DNA of 64,000 nt from Chryseobacterium aquaeductus (GCF_905175375.1 NZ_CAJIMS010000001.1:434001-498000), one strand, 5' to 3'; shown: positions 45,294-55,370, counted from the stretch's first letter. Made by a program: numbers and translations. Notes: a model not told the origin generated them from the letters alone.

Positions 45294-48029
45294 ATGAAAA
45301 AAATCTACTTTCTAATTTTAGTGTTGTTATTTCCTGTTTTTCATGCACAGCTTGTGAACATTTCGGATGCTAATTTTAAGGCTAAACTATTGGCTGCAAA
45401 TGTAACTAATAATAAAATTGCTAAAAATCTATCTGGACAATGGACAAATGTTGACACCAATTATGACGGAGAAATTCAGATAACTGAAGCACTGAATCTG
45501 AAATATCTTGATCTTACAACATCTCCTCCGAGTACAAACTATATAACAAATCACTTAGGAATTGAGAGTTTTACTAATCTAAATTTTTTAAGTTTTAATA
45601 GAAATCAAATCTCCAGTGTAAATTTAAGTCTTCCCAATCTCACTGACTTAAATGTAAATTCTAATTCTGTAACTTCACTTAATGTTCAAAACTGTCCGAA
45701 TTTAGAAATTTTACATATATCTTATCATGGTTTTACTAATCTTAATGTACAGAGTAACTCACTTAAAAATATAGATATTGGTGACAATCTTAATCCTTTT
45801 AGTATAAATTTTCAAAATACACCAAATTTGGAGATTGTGACAATGTTTTTTGCTCCAATTGTTTCGATAGACTTAAGTAACAAACTTTTTCTAAAAAAAA
45901 TCCGTCTTGAGAATATGGATATGCTTACCAGTTTAAATTTACAAGGTTGTAATACATTGCAAGAAGTGCAGCTTGCCAATCTTTATGTAATTCCGAGCAT
46001 TAATCTCCAAAATTTACCTGCCTTAACTACTGTTTATTGTACTAATTCTTCTAATTTACAATCTGTAAATGTAAGCAACAGTATTAATATTAATAAATTA
46101 TATATCAATAACAATAATATCGCCACTGTTGATATTAGCACACTTAATAACTTGCAAGATTTTAAGGTAAATGCTAATGATTTAATTTCTTTAAATCTAA
46201 GTAATCACACTTTATTAAAGTATGTAAACTGCGATGACAATGACCTAACAAGTATCAATCTGCAAAATACACCTGCGTTAGAAAATCTTTCGTGTGAGTA
46301 CAATAATCTACAAAATATTAATCTACAGTTTTCTCCTCAACTAAAAACATTGAATGTAGGATCAAATTATTTAACATCCATTAATGTTTCAACACTTCAA
46401 AATCTAATAAGTTTAGGTGTTCAACATAATCAATTACAATCTTTAGATGTAACACATAATCCCCTTTTAACTTCTTTAGGATGTAATAGCAATTACGGTT
46501 TGGAATATCTATTTTTAAAGAATGGCTCATTGCAAGCTAACTATACAAATTTTAATGACACAGATTATTTAAAATATATTTGCTGTGATGACAGTCAAAT
46601 AAATGATTATAATTCTGCAGCTATCTATAATGCAGGATATTTTCCGGTAGTGGTAAACTCTTATTGCTCATTTACTCCCGGAGGGACTTTTTATACCATA
46701 CAAGGAAACACAAAATATGATTCTAATAATAATGGTTGCGACATCAATGATTTCAATAAGGCTTTTCAAAAATTTAATATTAACAGTGGAAGTGTTTCAG
46801 GAATCTCATTATCCAATAATTCAGGAAATTATTCGATTCCCGTTCAAGCAGGTTCTCATACAATCACACCAGTTTTAGAGAACCCAACTTATTTTAATAT
46901 TTCGCCCTCAACTTTTACAGCCAACTTTCCTGCACAAACAAGCCCTCTCACACAAAATTTCTGCCTATCTGCAAACGGAGCACACAACGATTTAGAAGTT
47001 GTAATAATACCAATTACTGCTGCTTCTCCCGGTTTTAATGCAAAGTATAAAGTTATTTATAAAAACAAAGGGACAACAACACAATCAGGAACATTGGTTT
47101 ACAATTACAATGATAATTTAATGAATTATTTAAGTTCTACATTGGCTCCAACTTCGCAATCGACCGGAATTTTAAACTGGAATTTCGCCAATCTTCTTCC
47201 ATTCGAAACGAGAGAAATTACAATAACATTTACCTTAAATACACCCATGCAAAGTCCACCTTTAAATGGAGGCCATATCTTAAATTACACCGCTCAGATC
47301 AATAGTGCTGTCGACGAAACTCCTTCAGATAATACATTTACATTAAACCAAACCGTCGTAAATTCTTTTGATCCGAATGACAAGACCTGTTTAGAAGGAG
47401 CTACAATTACTCAGGCAAAAGTTGGTGATTATGTGCATTATTTAATTAGATTTGAAAATACCGGAACAGCAAATGCACAAAATATTGTAGTGAAAGACGC
47501 GATTGATACTTCAAAATTTGACATCAATACTTTACAAGCCTTGAACGGAAGTCACAGCTTTGTAACGAGAATTACAAACCCAAATACGGTAGAATTTATT
47601 TTTGAAAACATTCAACTTCCATTTGCTGATGCTACTAATGATGGTTATGTCACTTTTAAAATCAAAACAAAATCTACCCTTACTCTCGGACAAAGCTTCA
47701 ATAATACTGCAAATATTTATTTTGACTACAATTTCCCTATTGTTACAAATACTTATACTACAACGGTTCAGAATATTCTGGGGACATATGAAATCAATAA
47801 TGATCAATCAGAAATCAGTATTTATCCGAATCCTGTAAAAGATATTTTGTTGATTAAATCAAAAGAAAAAATAGTAAAAGCGGAAATTTACGATACCGCA
47901 GGAAGAATTGTACGTTCTCAAAGTGTAAATGAAAATTCGATCAATGTTTCAGAGTTGCAAAAAGGAAATTACATGATCAGATTATACATGAAAAATAATT
48001 TTGTATTTAAAAAATTTATTAAAAATTAA
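45294..48029 (+). CDS. Secreted leucine-rich-repeat protein with type IX secretion sorting domain
   Basis: A 911-aa surface or secreted protein. ATG 45294 starts a signal peptide ending in VFHAQ. Residues about 40-430 hold LRR units of about 21 residues of the form LxxLxVxxNxLxSL, with Asn-rich spacers (for example ISLGVQHNQLQSLDV). A DUF7619-like beta domain follows, beginning SFDPNDKTCLEGATI. The C-terminus is a T9SS type A sorting domain (EISIYPNPVKDILLI ... MIRLYMKNNFVFKKFIKN). The sorting domain means export through the type IX secretion system and possible surface attachment. The ligand is unknown; LRR faces often bind proteins or glycans. Confidence 0.9.
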   Translation: MKKIYFLILVLLFPVFHAQLVNISDANFKAKLLAANVTNNKIAKNLSGQWTNVDTNYDGEIQITEALNLKYLDLTTSPPSTNYITNHLGIESFTNLNFLSFNRNQISSVNLSLPNLTDLNVNSNSVTSLNVQNCPNLEILHISYHGFTNLNVQSNSLKNIDIGDNLNPFSINFQNTPNLEIVTMFFAPIVSIDLSNKLFLKKIRLENMDMLTSLNLQGCNTLQEVQLANLYVIPSINLQNLPALTTVYCTNSSNLQSVNVSNSININKLYINNNNIATVDISTLNNLQDFKVNANDLISLNLSNHTLLKYVNCDDNDLTSINLQNTPALENLSCEYNNLQNINLQFSPQLKTLNVGSNYLTSINVSTLQNLISLGVQHNQLQSLDVTHNPLLTSLGCNSNYGLEYLFLKNGSLQANYTNFNDTDYLKYICCDDSQINDYNSAAIYNAGYFPVVVNSYCSFTPGGTFYTIQGNTKYDSNNNGCDINDFNKAFQKFNINSGSVSGISLSNNSGNYSIPVQAGSHTITPVLENPTYFNISPSTFTANFPAQTSPLTQNFCLSANGAHNDLEVVIIPITAASPGFNAKYKVIYKNKGTTTQSGTLVYNYNDNLMNYLSSTLAPTSQSTGILNWNFANLLPFETREITITFTLNTPMQSPPLNGGHILNYTAQINSAVDETPSDNTFTLNQTVVNSFDPNDKTCLEGATITQAKVGDYVHYLIRFENTGTANAQNIVVKDAIDTSKFDINTLQALNGSHSFVTRITNPNTVEFIFENIQLPFADATNDGYVTFKIKTKSTLTLGQSFNNTANIYFDYNFPIVTNTYTTTVQNILGTYEINNDQSEISIYPNPVKDILLIKSKEKIVKAEIYDTAGRIVRSQSVNENSINVSELQKGNYMIRLYMKNNFVFKKFIKN

Positions 48030-48047
48030 TTTTTAATTCTGAGTATC

Positions 48048-48073
48048 AAAGACCATCTCCACAGGCGGTCTTT
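48048..48073 (+). terminator. Intrinsic terminator of the LRR gene
   Basis: A 7-bp stem AAAGACC/GGTCTTT with a 12-nt loop and T-rich tail, 18 nt past the stop. Confidence 0.8.
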
Positions 48074-48146
48074 TGCTTTTAAAAAACACTTTATTTATTC
48101 CTGTATTAAAGATTTATCGTATTTTTATTAAAACAAATCATCAAAA

Positions 48147-48791
48147 ATGGATTTTCTAAAAGATCATTCGATTCAAAATGAGCTGCTATTAATATTTATT
48201 TCGGTCATTCTAGGGCTCCTCATCGGTGCTGAGAGAGAATATCGTAATAAATCTGCGGGTCTGCGAACATTCATTTTAGTTTGTTTCGGGTCTTGCCTTT
48301 TCACCATACTTTCCATAAAAATCGGAATTGAAGATCCTGACCGTCTTGCGGCAAATATCATTACAGGAATAGGTTTCTTGGGAGCCGGAGTTATTTTTAA
48401 AGGTGATAATAAAATTGACGGAATCACGACTGCAACAACGATTTGGGCAACTGCATCTATCGGGATGGCAGTAGGCTCGGGATATGTTTATTTATCTTTG
48501 ACGGGAACAGTTTTGGTGCTTTTGATTTTGAGTTCGCTCGGTTACTTACAGAATTTTATTGATAGCAATCACAAAATTCGGGAGTATAAAATTGTCTTAA
48601 CCAATTTTGAAGATGTAGCCGATTTTGAAAAAATGTTTAAGAATTATAATCTTAAATTTTCCGTTGCCAGACAAAATCGTACTCAGGAAAACGTGACCAC
48701 AACATGGGTGCTCTCGGGAAAACACACCAATCATGATTTGTTTATCAAACAGCTTCAGCATAACGAAAGAATACATGCTTACGAATTTTAG
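48147..48791 (+). CDS. MgtC/SapB family protein
   Basis: A 214-aa inner-membrane protein with about four hydrophobic segments. MgtC signatures are LGLLIGAEREYRNKSAGLRT, the Cys-bearing FVLVCFGSCLF-like stretch near residue 50, and GIGFLGAGVIFK. The C-terminal 80 residues are soluble and resemble the ACT-like tail of MgtC. Relatives are linked to growth under low Mg and to ATP-synthase control. No Mg riboswitch or leader peptide is visible upstream. Confidence 0.9.
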   Translation: MDFLKDHSIQNELLLIFISVILGLLIGAEREYRNKSAGLRTFILVCFGSCLFTILSIKIGIEDPDRLAANIITGIGFLGAGVIFKGDNKIDGITTATTIWATASIGMAVGSGYVYLSLTGTVLVLLILSSLGYLQNFIDSNHKIREYKIVLTNFEDVADFEKMFKNYNLKFSVARQNRTQENVTTTWVLSGKHTNHDLFIKQLQHNERIHAYEF

Positions 48792-49128
48792 AAGGACAAA
48801 ACATTCTTCATTTCAATAAAATTCTTCTATCTAATTTCAAATTCTAAAATTAAAACTCAGTAAAGGAGATTTGAAAAAATACTTGATTATTTTTAAAACT
48901 GCTTTTCGTACTTTAATTTCTTAACCTAGATTCATTTTCTGTGTTTAAGAATAAACATATTTCGCAACTTTTTAAGAGACGCAAATAATGAGATTCTGTT
49001 TGTAACCTTAGACTCGATTGTTCATCCAGAAGATATAAATTCCCAAGCCTCTTCAGAAAATAAATTTCGGAAGGGTTTTCTTTTTTCTACGAAAATTAAA
49101 TCCGTATTTTAGTCAAAATTTTTTTGTA
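48792..49128. other. Intergenic region between mgtC-like and dpp genes
   Basis: No coding sequence is supported. It ends with an intrinsic-terminator hairpin at 49049-49087 pointing rightward, 42 nt before the DPP start, although no gene lies just upstream of it. An atypical CGCAAAT-containing stretch near 48973 resembles the repeat family at 62855-63102. No exact TAnnTTTG box was found. Confidence 0.5.
49049..49087 (+). terminator. Orphan rightward terminator or attenuator upstream of dpp
   Basis: Stem CTCTTC-A-GAAA / TTTC-G-GAAGGG (one mismatch, one wobble) with loop AATAA-type 5 nt and a tail of TTTTCTTTTTTC. It lies about 260 nt beyond the mgtC-like stop, so it may end a small RNA or attenuate the dpp transcript. 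Confidence 0.6.
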
Positions 49129-51270
49129 ATGATAAAACGTACTATTTTAGTTGCATCGGCGTTCTTCAGTTTTTCATTGGGAATGGCTCAGCAATACGGC
49201 GGAATGTGGATTCCCACAGAATTGAATGAAAAGGAAATGAAAGATTTGGGAATGAAAATCTCTGCCAAAGACATCTTCAATACACAAAAACCAAGTATAA
49301 AAGATGCCGTGGTACAGTTCAACGGAGGTTGTACAGCCGAAATTATTTCGCCAAAAGGTCTTTTATTAACCAATCATCACTGCGGATACGGACAAATCCA
49401 GTCGCACTCTACAGTTCAGAATGATCTCTTATCAAACGGATTTTGGGCAAAAAATATGGGAACCGAACTTCCAAATCCGGGCGTGACTGTAGATTTTATT
49501 ATTGACATAAAAGAAGTTACTAATCAGATTTTAGAAGGCACAGGCAATTTACAGGAACCTGAACTTTCAAAAAAGATCGCCAGCAATATTGAAATTTATA
49601 AAAATTCTCAAAAAACAGAAAGCTATCAGTCAATTTCTGTGAAATCAATGTATTACGGAAATAAATTTTATGCTTATGTAATTGAAACCTACAAAGATGT
49701 CCGTTTGGTGGGTGCACCGCCACAAAGCATTGGCAAATTCGGAAGTGATACAGATAACTGGGTCTGGCCAAGACATACGGGAGATTTCTCAATGTTCAGA
49801 ATTTATGCCGACAAAAACAACAAGCCTGCAGAATATTCTAAAGATAATGTACCGTATGTCCCGAAACATTATCTGCCTGTTTCTATCAAAGACAAAGCCG
49901 AGAATGATTTTACTTTTGTCTACGGTTTTCCGGGCAGAACTACAGAATATCTTCCTGCAATTGCGGTTGAAAAGATAATGACCGAAATTGATCCTGCAAG
50001 AATTGCTGTGCGAGATGTAGCCTTGAAAACATTAGACGAAAAAATGCGTACCGATGATGCAACTCGTATAAAATATGCTTCAAAATTTGCTTCCGTAGCC
50101 AACTATTGGAAAAAATGGATCGGTGAAGTTGAGGGTTTAAAAAAATCTAATGCCGTACAGAAAAAAGTAAACTATGAAAATACCTTGTCTTCGAAAAATG
50201 CTGCGATAAAAAATACCATTGGTGAACTCAATAAACTCTATGCACAGCAAGCGCCTTTTGCCCTAAACAACGCATATTACTCTGAGGTAGTAAGAAATGC
50301 CGAAACATTAATGCTTGCCAATTTATATTCCACCTACATTACTTCTGTAGAAGCCGGAAAAGCAGATGAGAAAAGTACTGCAGCTTTCAAAAACAGACTG
50401 ACATCTTTCTACAAAGATTACAGTGCAGAGCTGGATGCCAAAGTAACAGCAAAACTATTAGCTTTATATGCCACCAAAACTGCTCCACAGTTTTTACCGG
50501 CAGGTTTTGATTCTTATAAAAATGAAAACCAAAATATTATAAACTTTGAAGATTTATCTAAAAATTCAGTGATTACAGGAAGATCTGAAGTCAATGGTGC
50601 ATCATTAAGTTCTGACATTGATAAAGCATTTTCTAATCAGGATAAATTAATTAAAACAATTAAAAAAGATCCTGTTTATCAGCTTTTCATGAGTATGAAA
50701 GATACTTATATGAAAACTGCAGACCCAGAGTTTACTTCATTACAGACCAAAATTGATGCTTTACAGAAAACATATATGGCTCAACAAATGTCGACCGACA
50801 AAGACAGAAAATTCTTTCCGGACGCCAATTCTACGCTTCGTGTAACCTATGGAAAAGTAAAAGGATCTAACCCAAAAGATGCCGTAACCTATGACTATCA
50901 AACACATTTAGCAGGTGTGATGGAAAAATACGTTCCGGGAGATTATGAGTTTGATGTTCCTAAAAAGCTGATTGAATTGTATGACCAAAAAGATTTTGGA
51001 AATTATAAAGATAAATCTGGTGATGTACCCGTAGGATTCACTGCAACCAACCATACGACAGGAGGAAATTCCGGAAGTCCTGCACTCGATGCTTATGGAA
51101 ATCTTGTAGGACTAAACTTCGACAGACAGTGGGAAGGAACAATGAGCGACATCAACTACGATCCTCGTTTCAGCAGAAACATCATGGTTGATACCAAATA
51201 CATTCTTTTCATCATTGATAAATTTGCCGATTCTAAATGGCTGATTAATGAAATGAAAATTGTGAAATAA
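49129..51270 (+). CDS. S46 family dipeptidyl-peptidase, DPP11-type
   Basis: A 713-aa periplasmic serine peptidase that releases N-terminal dipeptides from peptides. The signal peptide ends in GMAQQ. Catalytic His is in TNHHCGYGQ (His83/84), Asp in WPRHTGDF (Asp219) and Ser in GGNSGSP (Ser648). The residue 18 positions after the Ser is Arg666, in NFDRQWEG. In S46 enzymes an Arg here marks DPP11, specific for Asp/Glu at P1, while Gly marks DPP7. So acidic P1 specificity is expected. It is probably part of amino-acid scavenging. The bidirectional terminator at 51290-51334 follows. Confidence 0.94.
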   Translation: MIKRTILVASAFFSFSLGMAQQYGGMWIPTELNEKEMKDLGMKISAKDIFNTQKPSIKDAVVQFNGGCTAEIISPKGLLLTNHHCGYGQIQSHSTVQNDLLSNGFWAKNMGTELPNPGVTVDFIIDIKEVTNQILEGTGNLQEPELSKKIASNIEIYKNSQKTESYQSISVKSMYYGNKFYAYVIETYKDVRLVGAPPQSIGKFGSDTDNWVWPRHTGDFSMFRIYADKNNKPAEYSKDNVPYVPKHYLPVSIKDKAENDFTFVYGFPGRTTEYLPAIAVEKIMTEIDPARIAVRDVALKTLDEKMRTDDATRIKYASKFASVANYWKKWIGEVEGLKKSNAVQKKVNYENTLSSKNAAIKNTIGELNKLYAQQAPFALNNAYYSEVVRNAETLMLANLYSTYITSVEAGKADEKSTAAFKNRLTSFYKDYSAELDAKVTAKLLALYATKTAPQFLPAGFDSYKNENQNIINFEDLSKNSVITGRSEVNGASLSSDIDKAFSNQDKLIKTIKKDPVYQLFMSMKDTYMKTADPEFTSLQTKIDALQKTYMAQQMSTDKDRKFFPDANSTLRVTYGKVKGSNPKDAVTYDYQTHLAGVMEKYVPGDYEFDVPKKLIELYDQKDFGNYKDKSGDVPVGFTATNHTTGGNSGSPALDAYGNLVGLNFDRQWEGTMSDINYDPRFSRNIMVDTKYILFIIDKFADSKWLINEMKIVK

Positions 51271-51289
51271 TTTATTTTCTATTTTATTT

Positions 51290-51334
51290 AAATAAAGAAG
51301 GGTGAAAATCATTAATTCTCGCCCTTCTTTATTT
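51290..51334. terminator. Bidirectional terminator between dpp and M16 peptidase
   Basis: A perfect 13-bp stem AAATAAAGAAGGG/CCCTTCTTTATTT with A- and T-rich flanks, between convergent genes. Confidence 0.9.
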
Positions 51335-51341
51335 TTAAATT

Positions 51342-54221
51342 TTAATACCCAAAAATCTCTTCTAAATCAAGTTCCTTAAAACTTCCCATTTTTTCTACAG
51401 CTTCCAAATTTAGGTTTTCCTTTTTCCCTATAATAGCTGTGTTAAATTGTATCGGTTTTATCTCAGACTGATAAAACTGTTTTACATCTTCAAATTTCAA
51501 ATTTTCAATCTGATTATAAATATCTTTTCTGAAATCGTGGGTAATTCCTAATTTTTGTAATCTTAACGTGTTGAAAAATATATTGGTTCGTGTGATTCTT
51601 GTTGAGGCAATTTGTTTCAAAGCTGCACTTTTCGCATTTTCAAACTGTGCAGTGACTTCAGGAAGTTCAGCCATCAGTTCGGTCATCGTATCAACAGCCA
51701 TCTGCAATTTATCCGGTTGCGTACCTATGTAAGTTGTGATGTAATCCGGATGCCCGATTTCTGTACTCGGCGAATACGAAACATACGCAGAGTAGGCCAA
51801 ACTTTTACTTTCACGAATTTCCTGAAAAACAATTGATGACAAGCCACGCCCGAAATACTCATTAAAAACGTTTATTTTCCCGAAATTCTCAATATTAATA
51901 TCTTTCCCCTTCCCTATTTTACTCATTTCCATCTGCACCATATCGTAGTTTGTGAAATAGACATTTCCTACGGTTTCCGGCTCGGGATATTTTTTCGGAT
52001 CAGGAATACTTCTGCTCTGAGTCTCAATAAAGTTTTCTATTTCTTGTTTAAATTTTCCAAAATCTTTTCCGTAGAAAAATATCTGATATTGAAATTTAAA
52101 AATGTTTTTTATGCGCTCTGTAAATTCCTCCACTTTCGTATTCTGAAGTTCATCTTTTGAAAGAAAATCTAAGAATCTGGAACCTTTACCAAGTTTTGTA
52201 TAATTCGTTAAAGCCGTCATGATGCGGTTTTTGTCTTTCTTACCAGCCTCACGGTTTTCGAAAATCGTTTCAACAAACTGATGATAAATTTCCTGATCGG
52301 GCACTACATTTTTCATCCAATGTTGCAGCAATTCTACACCTTTTTCTATATTTTCCTCCAATCCGCTCAACGAAATATGAAGTTGGTCTGAGGTGGTTTT
52401 AAAATCGTTGGTGATTCCAATTTTGAAAAATTCATTTTTCAAATCTTCAGGTGAAAAAAGGTCTGTACCCAAATATTGTAAAATCTGTGTAGAAACGCCC
52501 AATTTGCGATCATGATCGCTTCCGAAAGGGAAAATAAAATGAACCTGAGCAATTTCGTTATATTTATTTTTTACGAAACTGATCTTTTTGTCTTTGATGA
52601 CTTCTGTTGTAATTTCTTTTTGATAATCGATAAATGCGGGCAGAATATCCTGGCTTTTATCATTCACGATGTCTTTTAAAAATTCAGATTGAGCTTCACG
52701 GTTGATTTTGATTGCAGTAATTCCGGGATTTTCAACTCTCAATAATTTATCATTAATTCCTTTTTCTTTGTTGACAACTACATAATTGTCTTGAAAGAAA
52801 TCATTTGCAAACGCAATTACTTCATCTCTTGTAATTTCTGCATATTCATCCATCTCATTGAGTTCTTGTTCCCAGGTTCTGCCTTTGATGTAGGTGTCAT
52901 AAAGATTATTTGCCAAACCACTTGCAGTTTCCAAAGCTTTCATCCTTTGAAGTTTGAAATCGTTGATGATTGCAGGAAGCATCCAATCCGGAAAGTCTCC
53001 TTTTTTCACCAATTCGACCTGCTCCAAAATCATTGCTCTCGCTTTCAGTAATGTTTGATTTTCTTTCGGAACGGCAACTATCGAAAAGAAACCGTAATTT
53101 TTTAAGCCCAAAGAATACGCCTGTGCCCAAAGCATTTTTTGAGTCTGATTGATATGCAAATCCAGCAAACCTGCTTCTCCTCGATTGCTCAAAACATTGG
53201 CAACAACGTCGGCTAGCATTGCTTCTCTCGTACCATAACTGTCAGTTCGCCAAGCTAATTGAACTCTCGGTGTTGTGGGACTGTATACCGTTTTTTCAAC
53301 AATTTGAGTCATTGGTTGTTCTGTGATCGGCTCTTTTTTCGGCAATTCTTTATAGGGAATTGTTCCAAAATACTGATCAACAAGCTTGATGGTTTTTTCA
53401 AAATCTAAATCTCCCACCAAAACCATTGCATAATTGTTGGGAACATAATATTCGTCAAAATATTTATGAATCGCCTTCATAGAAGGATTTTTCAAGTGTT
53501 CCGGCTTGCCTAAAGTTGTTTGTTGACCATTAGGATGAGTCGGGAAAAGTGCTTCCATCAAAGTATCATTCACCAAACGGGAATCGTTATCCTGTGCACG
53601 GTTGAATTCTTCATAAACAGATTCTAGTTCTGTATGAAAAAGTCTTAGAACCATTTCTGAAAATCGTTCTTTTTCAACCTTCAGCCATTTTTCGAGTTCG
53701 TTGTTCGGGATATTGTTTTTATAAACCGTCTCATCAAACCAAGTGTGAGCATTGGTTCCGCTGGCTCCCAAAGACGAGATGATCTTATCATATTCGTTGG
53801 CAATCGCAAACTGACTCGCTTCTTGGGAAACTTCGTCAATCTTTTTATAAATTTCTTTTTTCTTTTCGGGATTCTGCTCGGCTTTGTGCTGTTCGTATAA
53901 ATCTGAAATCCGCTCGATCAAAACCTTTTCTTTTCCCCAATTTTGGGTTCCTATTTTTGAGGTTCCTTTGAACATCATGTGTTCAAGATAATGCGCCAAA
54001 CCGGTGTTATCAGAAGGATCATTATTGCTTCCCGTTCTCACAGGGATGTAAGTTTGAATTCTTGGTGCATCAAAATTTTGCGCCAAAAAGACTTGTAATC
54101 CATTTTTAAGCGTATATATTCTGACTTTATTTTCGTCGTGTGTGACGGTAGTATATTGGTAATTATTGGTGTCTGTATGAATTGTTTTCTTATATTTTCT
54201 GTCTGTCATATCTAAATTCAT
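51342..54221 (-). CDS. M16 family zinc metallopeptidase (insulinase-like)
   Basis: A 959-aa peptidase with two or more insulinase repeats. The inverted zinc motif HxxEH is in LAHYLEHMMFKG, near residue 80, with the downstream Glu in ELESVYEEFNRAQDN. Later domains (FGRGLSSIVFQEIRESKSLA) match the second half of the clamshell. No signal peptide is visible, unusual for M16 proteins of this size in Bacteroidota, so it may be cytoplasmic. ATG 54221 was chosen over the GTG 6 nt upstream; ATG 54209 (MTDRKYKK) is also plausible. A -7 box is at 54254-54261. Confidence 0.9.
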   Translation of the reverse strand: MNLDMTDRKYKKTIHTDTNNYQYTTVTHDENKVRIYTLKNGLQVFLAQNFDAPRIQTYIPVRTGSNNDPSDNTGLAHYLEHMMFKGTSKIGTQNWGKEKVLIERISDLYEQHKAEQNPEKKKEIYKKIDEVSQEASQFAIANEYDKIISSLGASGTNAHTWFDETVYKNNIPNNELEKWLKVEKERFSEMVLRLFHTELESVYEEFNRAQDNDSRLVNDTLMEALFPTHPNGQQTTLGKPEHLKNPSMKAIHKYFDEYYVPNNYAMVLVGDLDFEKTIKLVDQYFGTIPYKELPKKEPITEQPMTQIVEKTVYSPTTPRVQLAWRTDSYGTREAMLADVVANVLSNRGEAGLLDLHINQTQKMLWAQAYSLGLKNYGFFSIVAVPKENQTLLKARAMILEQVELVKKGDFPDWMLPAIINDFKLQRMKALETASGLANNLYDTYIKGRTWEQELNEMDEYAEITRDEVIAFANDFFQDNYVVVNKEKGINDKLLRVENPGITAIKINREAQSEFLKDIVNDKSQDILPAFIDYQKEITTEVIKDKKISFVKNKYNEIAQVHFIFPFGSDHDRKLGVSTQILQYLGTDLFSPEDLKNEFFKIGITNDFKTTSDQLHISLSGLEENIEKGVELLQHWMKNVVPDQEIYHQFVETIFENREAGKKDKNRIMTALTNYTKLGKGSRFLDFLSKDELQNTKVEEFTERIKNIFKFQYQIFFYGKDFGKFKQEIENFIETQSRSIPDPKKYPEPETVGNVYFTNYDMVQMEMSKIGKGKDINIENFGKINVFNEYFGRGLSSIVFQEIRESKSLAYSAYVSYSPSTEIGHPDYITTYIGTQPDKLQMAVDTMTELMAELPEVTAQFENAKSAALKQIASTRITRTNIFFNTLRLQKLGITHDFRKDIYNQIENLKFEDVKQFYQSEIKPIQFNTAIIGKKENLNLEAVEKMGSFKELDLEEIFGY

Positions 54222-54253
54222 TTTCACTCTTTTTTTAGTATTCGAATGCCTTA

Positions 54254-54261
54254 CAAATGTA
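54254..54261 (-). promoter_or_regulatory. -7 box of the M16 peptidase gene
   Basis: Minus strand TACATTTG matches TAnnTTTG, 33 bp before ATG 54221. No clear -33 box. Confidence 0.45.
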
Positions 54262-54325
54262 ATGATTCAAAAAATAAGAGCTATCACATTTATTTATATT
54301 AAATCTATGATGATGATTTATTAAA

Positions 54326-54675
54326 GTGTTAATTAAATATATTTCTTACATTTATTTCAGATCAATCTATCTTTTTAAATACAGTATAAAAGTAGATGAC
54401 GAGGCGCTAAGTATTTCAATTGAAGATACAAAAAGAGATTTAAGCAACTTTGCAAATAAGCTTATCAAAATCAATAAAACTGAAAATCTTAATATTACTG
54501 AAATTGAGAAAATTCCAGTTTATTGTAACAATTAGTTTTAATCAAATTATCTTTTAAAATTACAAATCTCCAAACTCTACCTCATCATTCGTCTGAAGAA
54601 AAAATAAAAAACTTTAAAAATGAAACCATAATTTTACAACAATTAAAAGGTGGAAATGATTATCTTGAACAATGA
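54326..54675 (+). pseudogene. Possible degraded gene fragment
   Basis: The first part (54326-54535) reads as a coding-like peptide rich in Lys, Asp and Glu, ending KIPVYCNN then a stop. A second coding-like stretch in a different frame (about 54529-54675) contains LPHHSSEEKIKNFKN and ends GGNDYLEQ with a stop. Neither has a convincing start codon. Together they look like one gene broken by a frameshift and stop codons, but I recognise no family. The gap 54222-54697 otherwise shows only the M16 -7 box. Chance open frames in AT-rich DNA are an equally valid reading. Confidence 0.3.
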
Positions 54676-54697
54676 TTAAAGTGTAAAATTAAAAATT

Positions 54698-55273
54698 ATG
54701 GAAGATAATTCCACAAAATCACCAACCTTCTTCCCAACTCATCAAGAATTTCGCAAATGGCTTGAAGAAAACCACAAGTCAAAAACTGAATTATTAGTGG
54801 GCTTTTTTAAAGTCGGATCTAAAAAACCTTCCATGTCCTGGTCAGAATCTGTAGACCAGGCCTTATGTTTTGGTTGGATTGATGGCGTAACAAAATCAAT
54901 CGATGAAGAAAGCTACAGCATTCGTTTTACACCAAGAAAACCGACAAGCATTTGGAGTGCTATCAATATTCAGAAAGTTGAAGATTTAACTAAAGCAGGT
55001 TTGATGCAACCAGAAGGCTTAAAAGCTTTTCAACTCAGAAAAGAAAATAAATCTCGCATCTACTCTCACGAAACTGAAGACGTGAAGCTTTCTGATGAAT
55101 ACGAAAATCAATTTAAAGCAAATAAAGAAGCATGGGAGTTTTTCGAAAAACAAGCTCCATCTTATAAGAAAGTCATGATTCATTGGATTATGAGTGCTAA
55201 ACAAAATAAAACACAAATTTCACGTTTAGAAAAAACGATTTCAGAAAGTGAAAAAGGAAAGAGAGTTTCTTAG
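54698..55273 (+). CDS. YdeI/OmpD-associated family protein
   Basis: A 191-aa cytoplasmic protein of the YdeI family. Its blocks are PTHQEFRKWLEENHKSKTE, ALCFGWIDGVTKSIDEESY, the Arg-rich IRFTPRKPTSIWSAIN and the C-terminal helix KKVMIHWIMSAKQ. Family members bind no known substrate for certain; a role in cationic-peptide resistance has been proposed for a relative. It is transcribed alone as far as can be seen, 97 nt before the esterase. Confidence 0.88.
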   Translation: MEDNSTKSPTFFPTHQEFRKWLEENHKSKTELLVGFFKVGSKKPSMSWSESVDQALCFGWIDGVTKSIDEESYSIRFTPRKPTSIWSAINIQKVEDLTKAGLMQPEGLKAFQLRKENKSRIYSHETEDVKLSDEYENQFKANKEAWEFFEKQAPSYKKVMIHWIMSAKQNKTQISRLEKTISESEKGKRVS

Positions 55274-55370
55274 AAAACATATTTCCTTCATTTTTAATTA
55301 TTTACAAGGGTAAAATCATTAATAAAACTTCTTTTTTTCGCAAAAGACTTTTTCTCCTTACCTTTACTCT

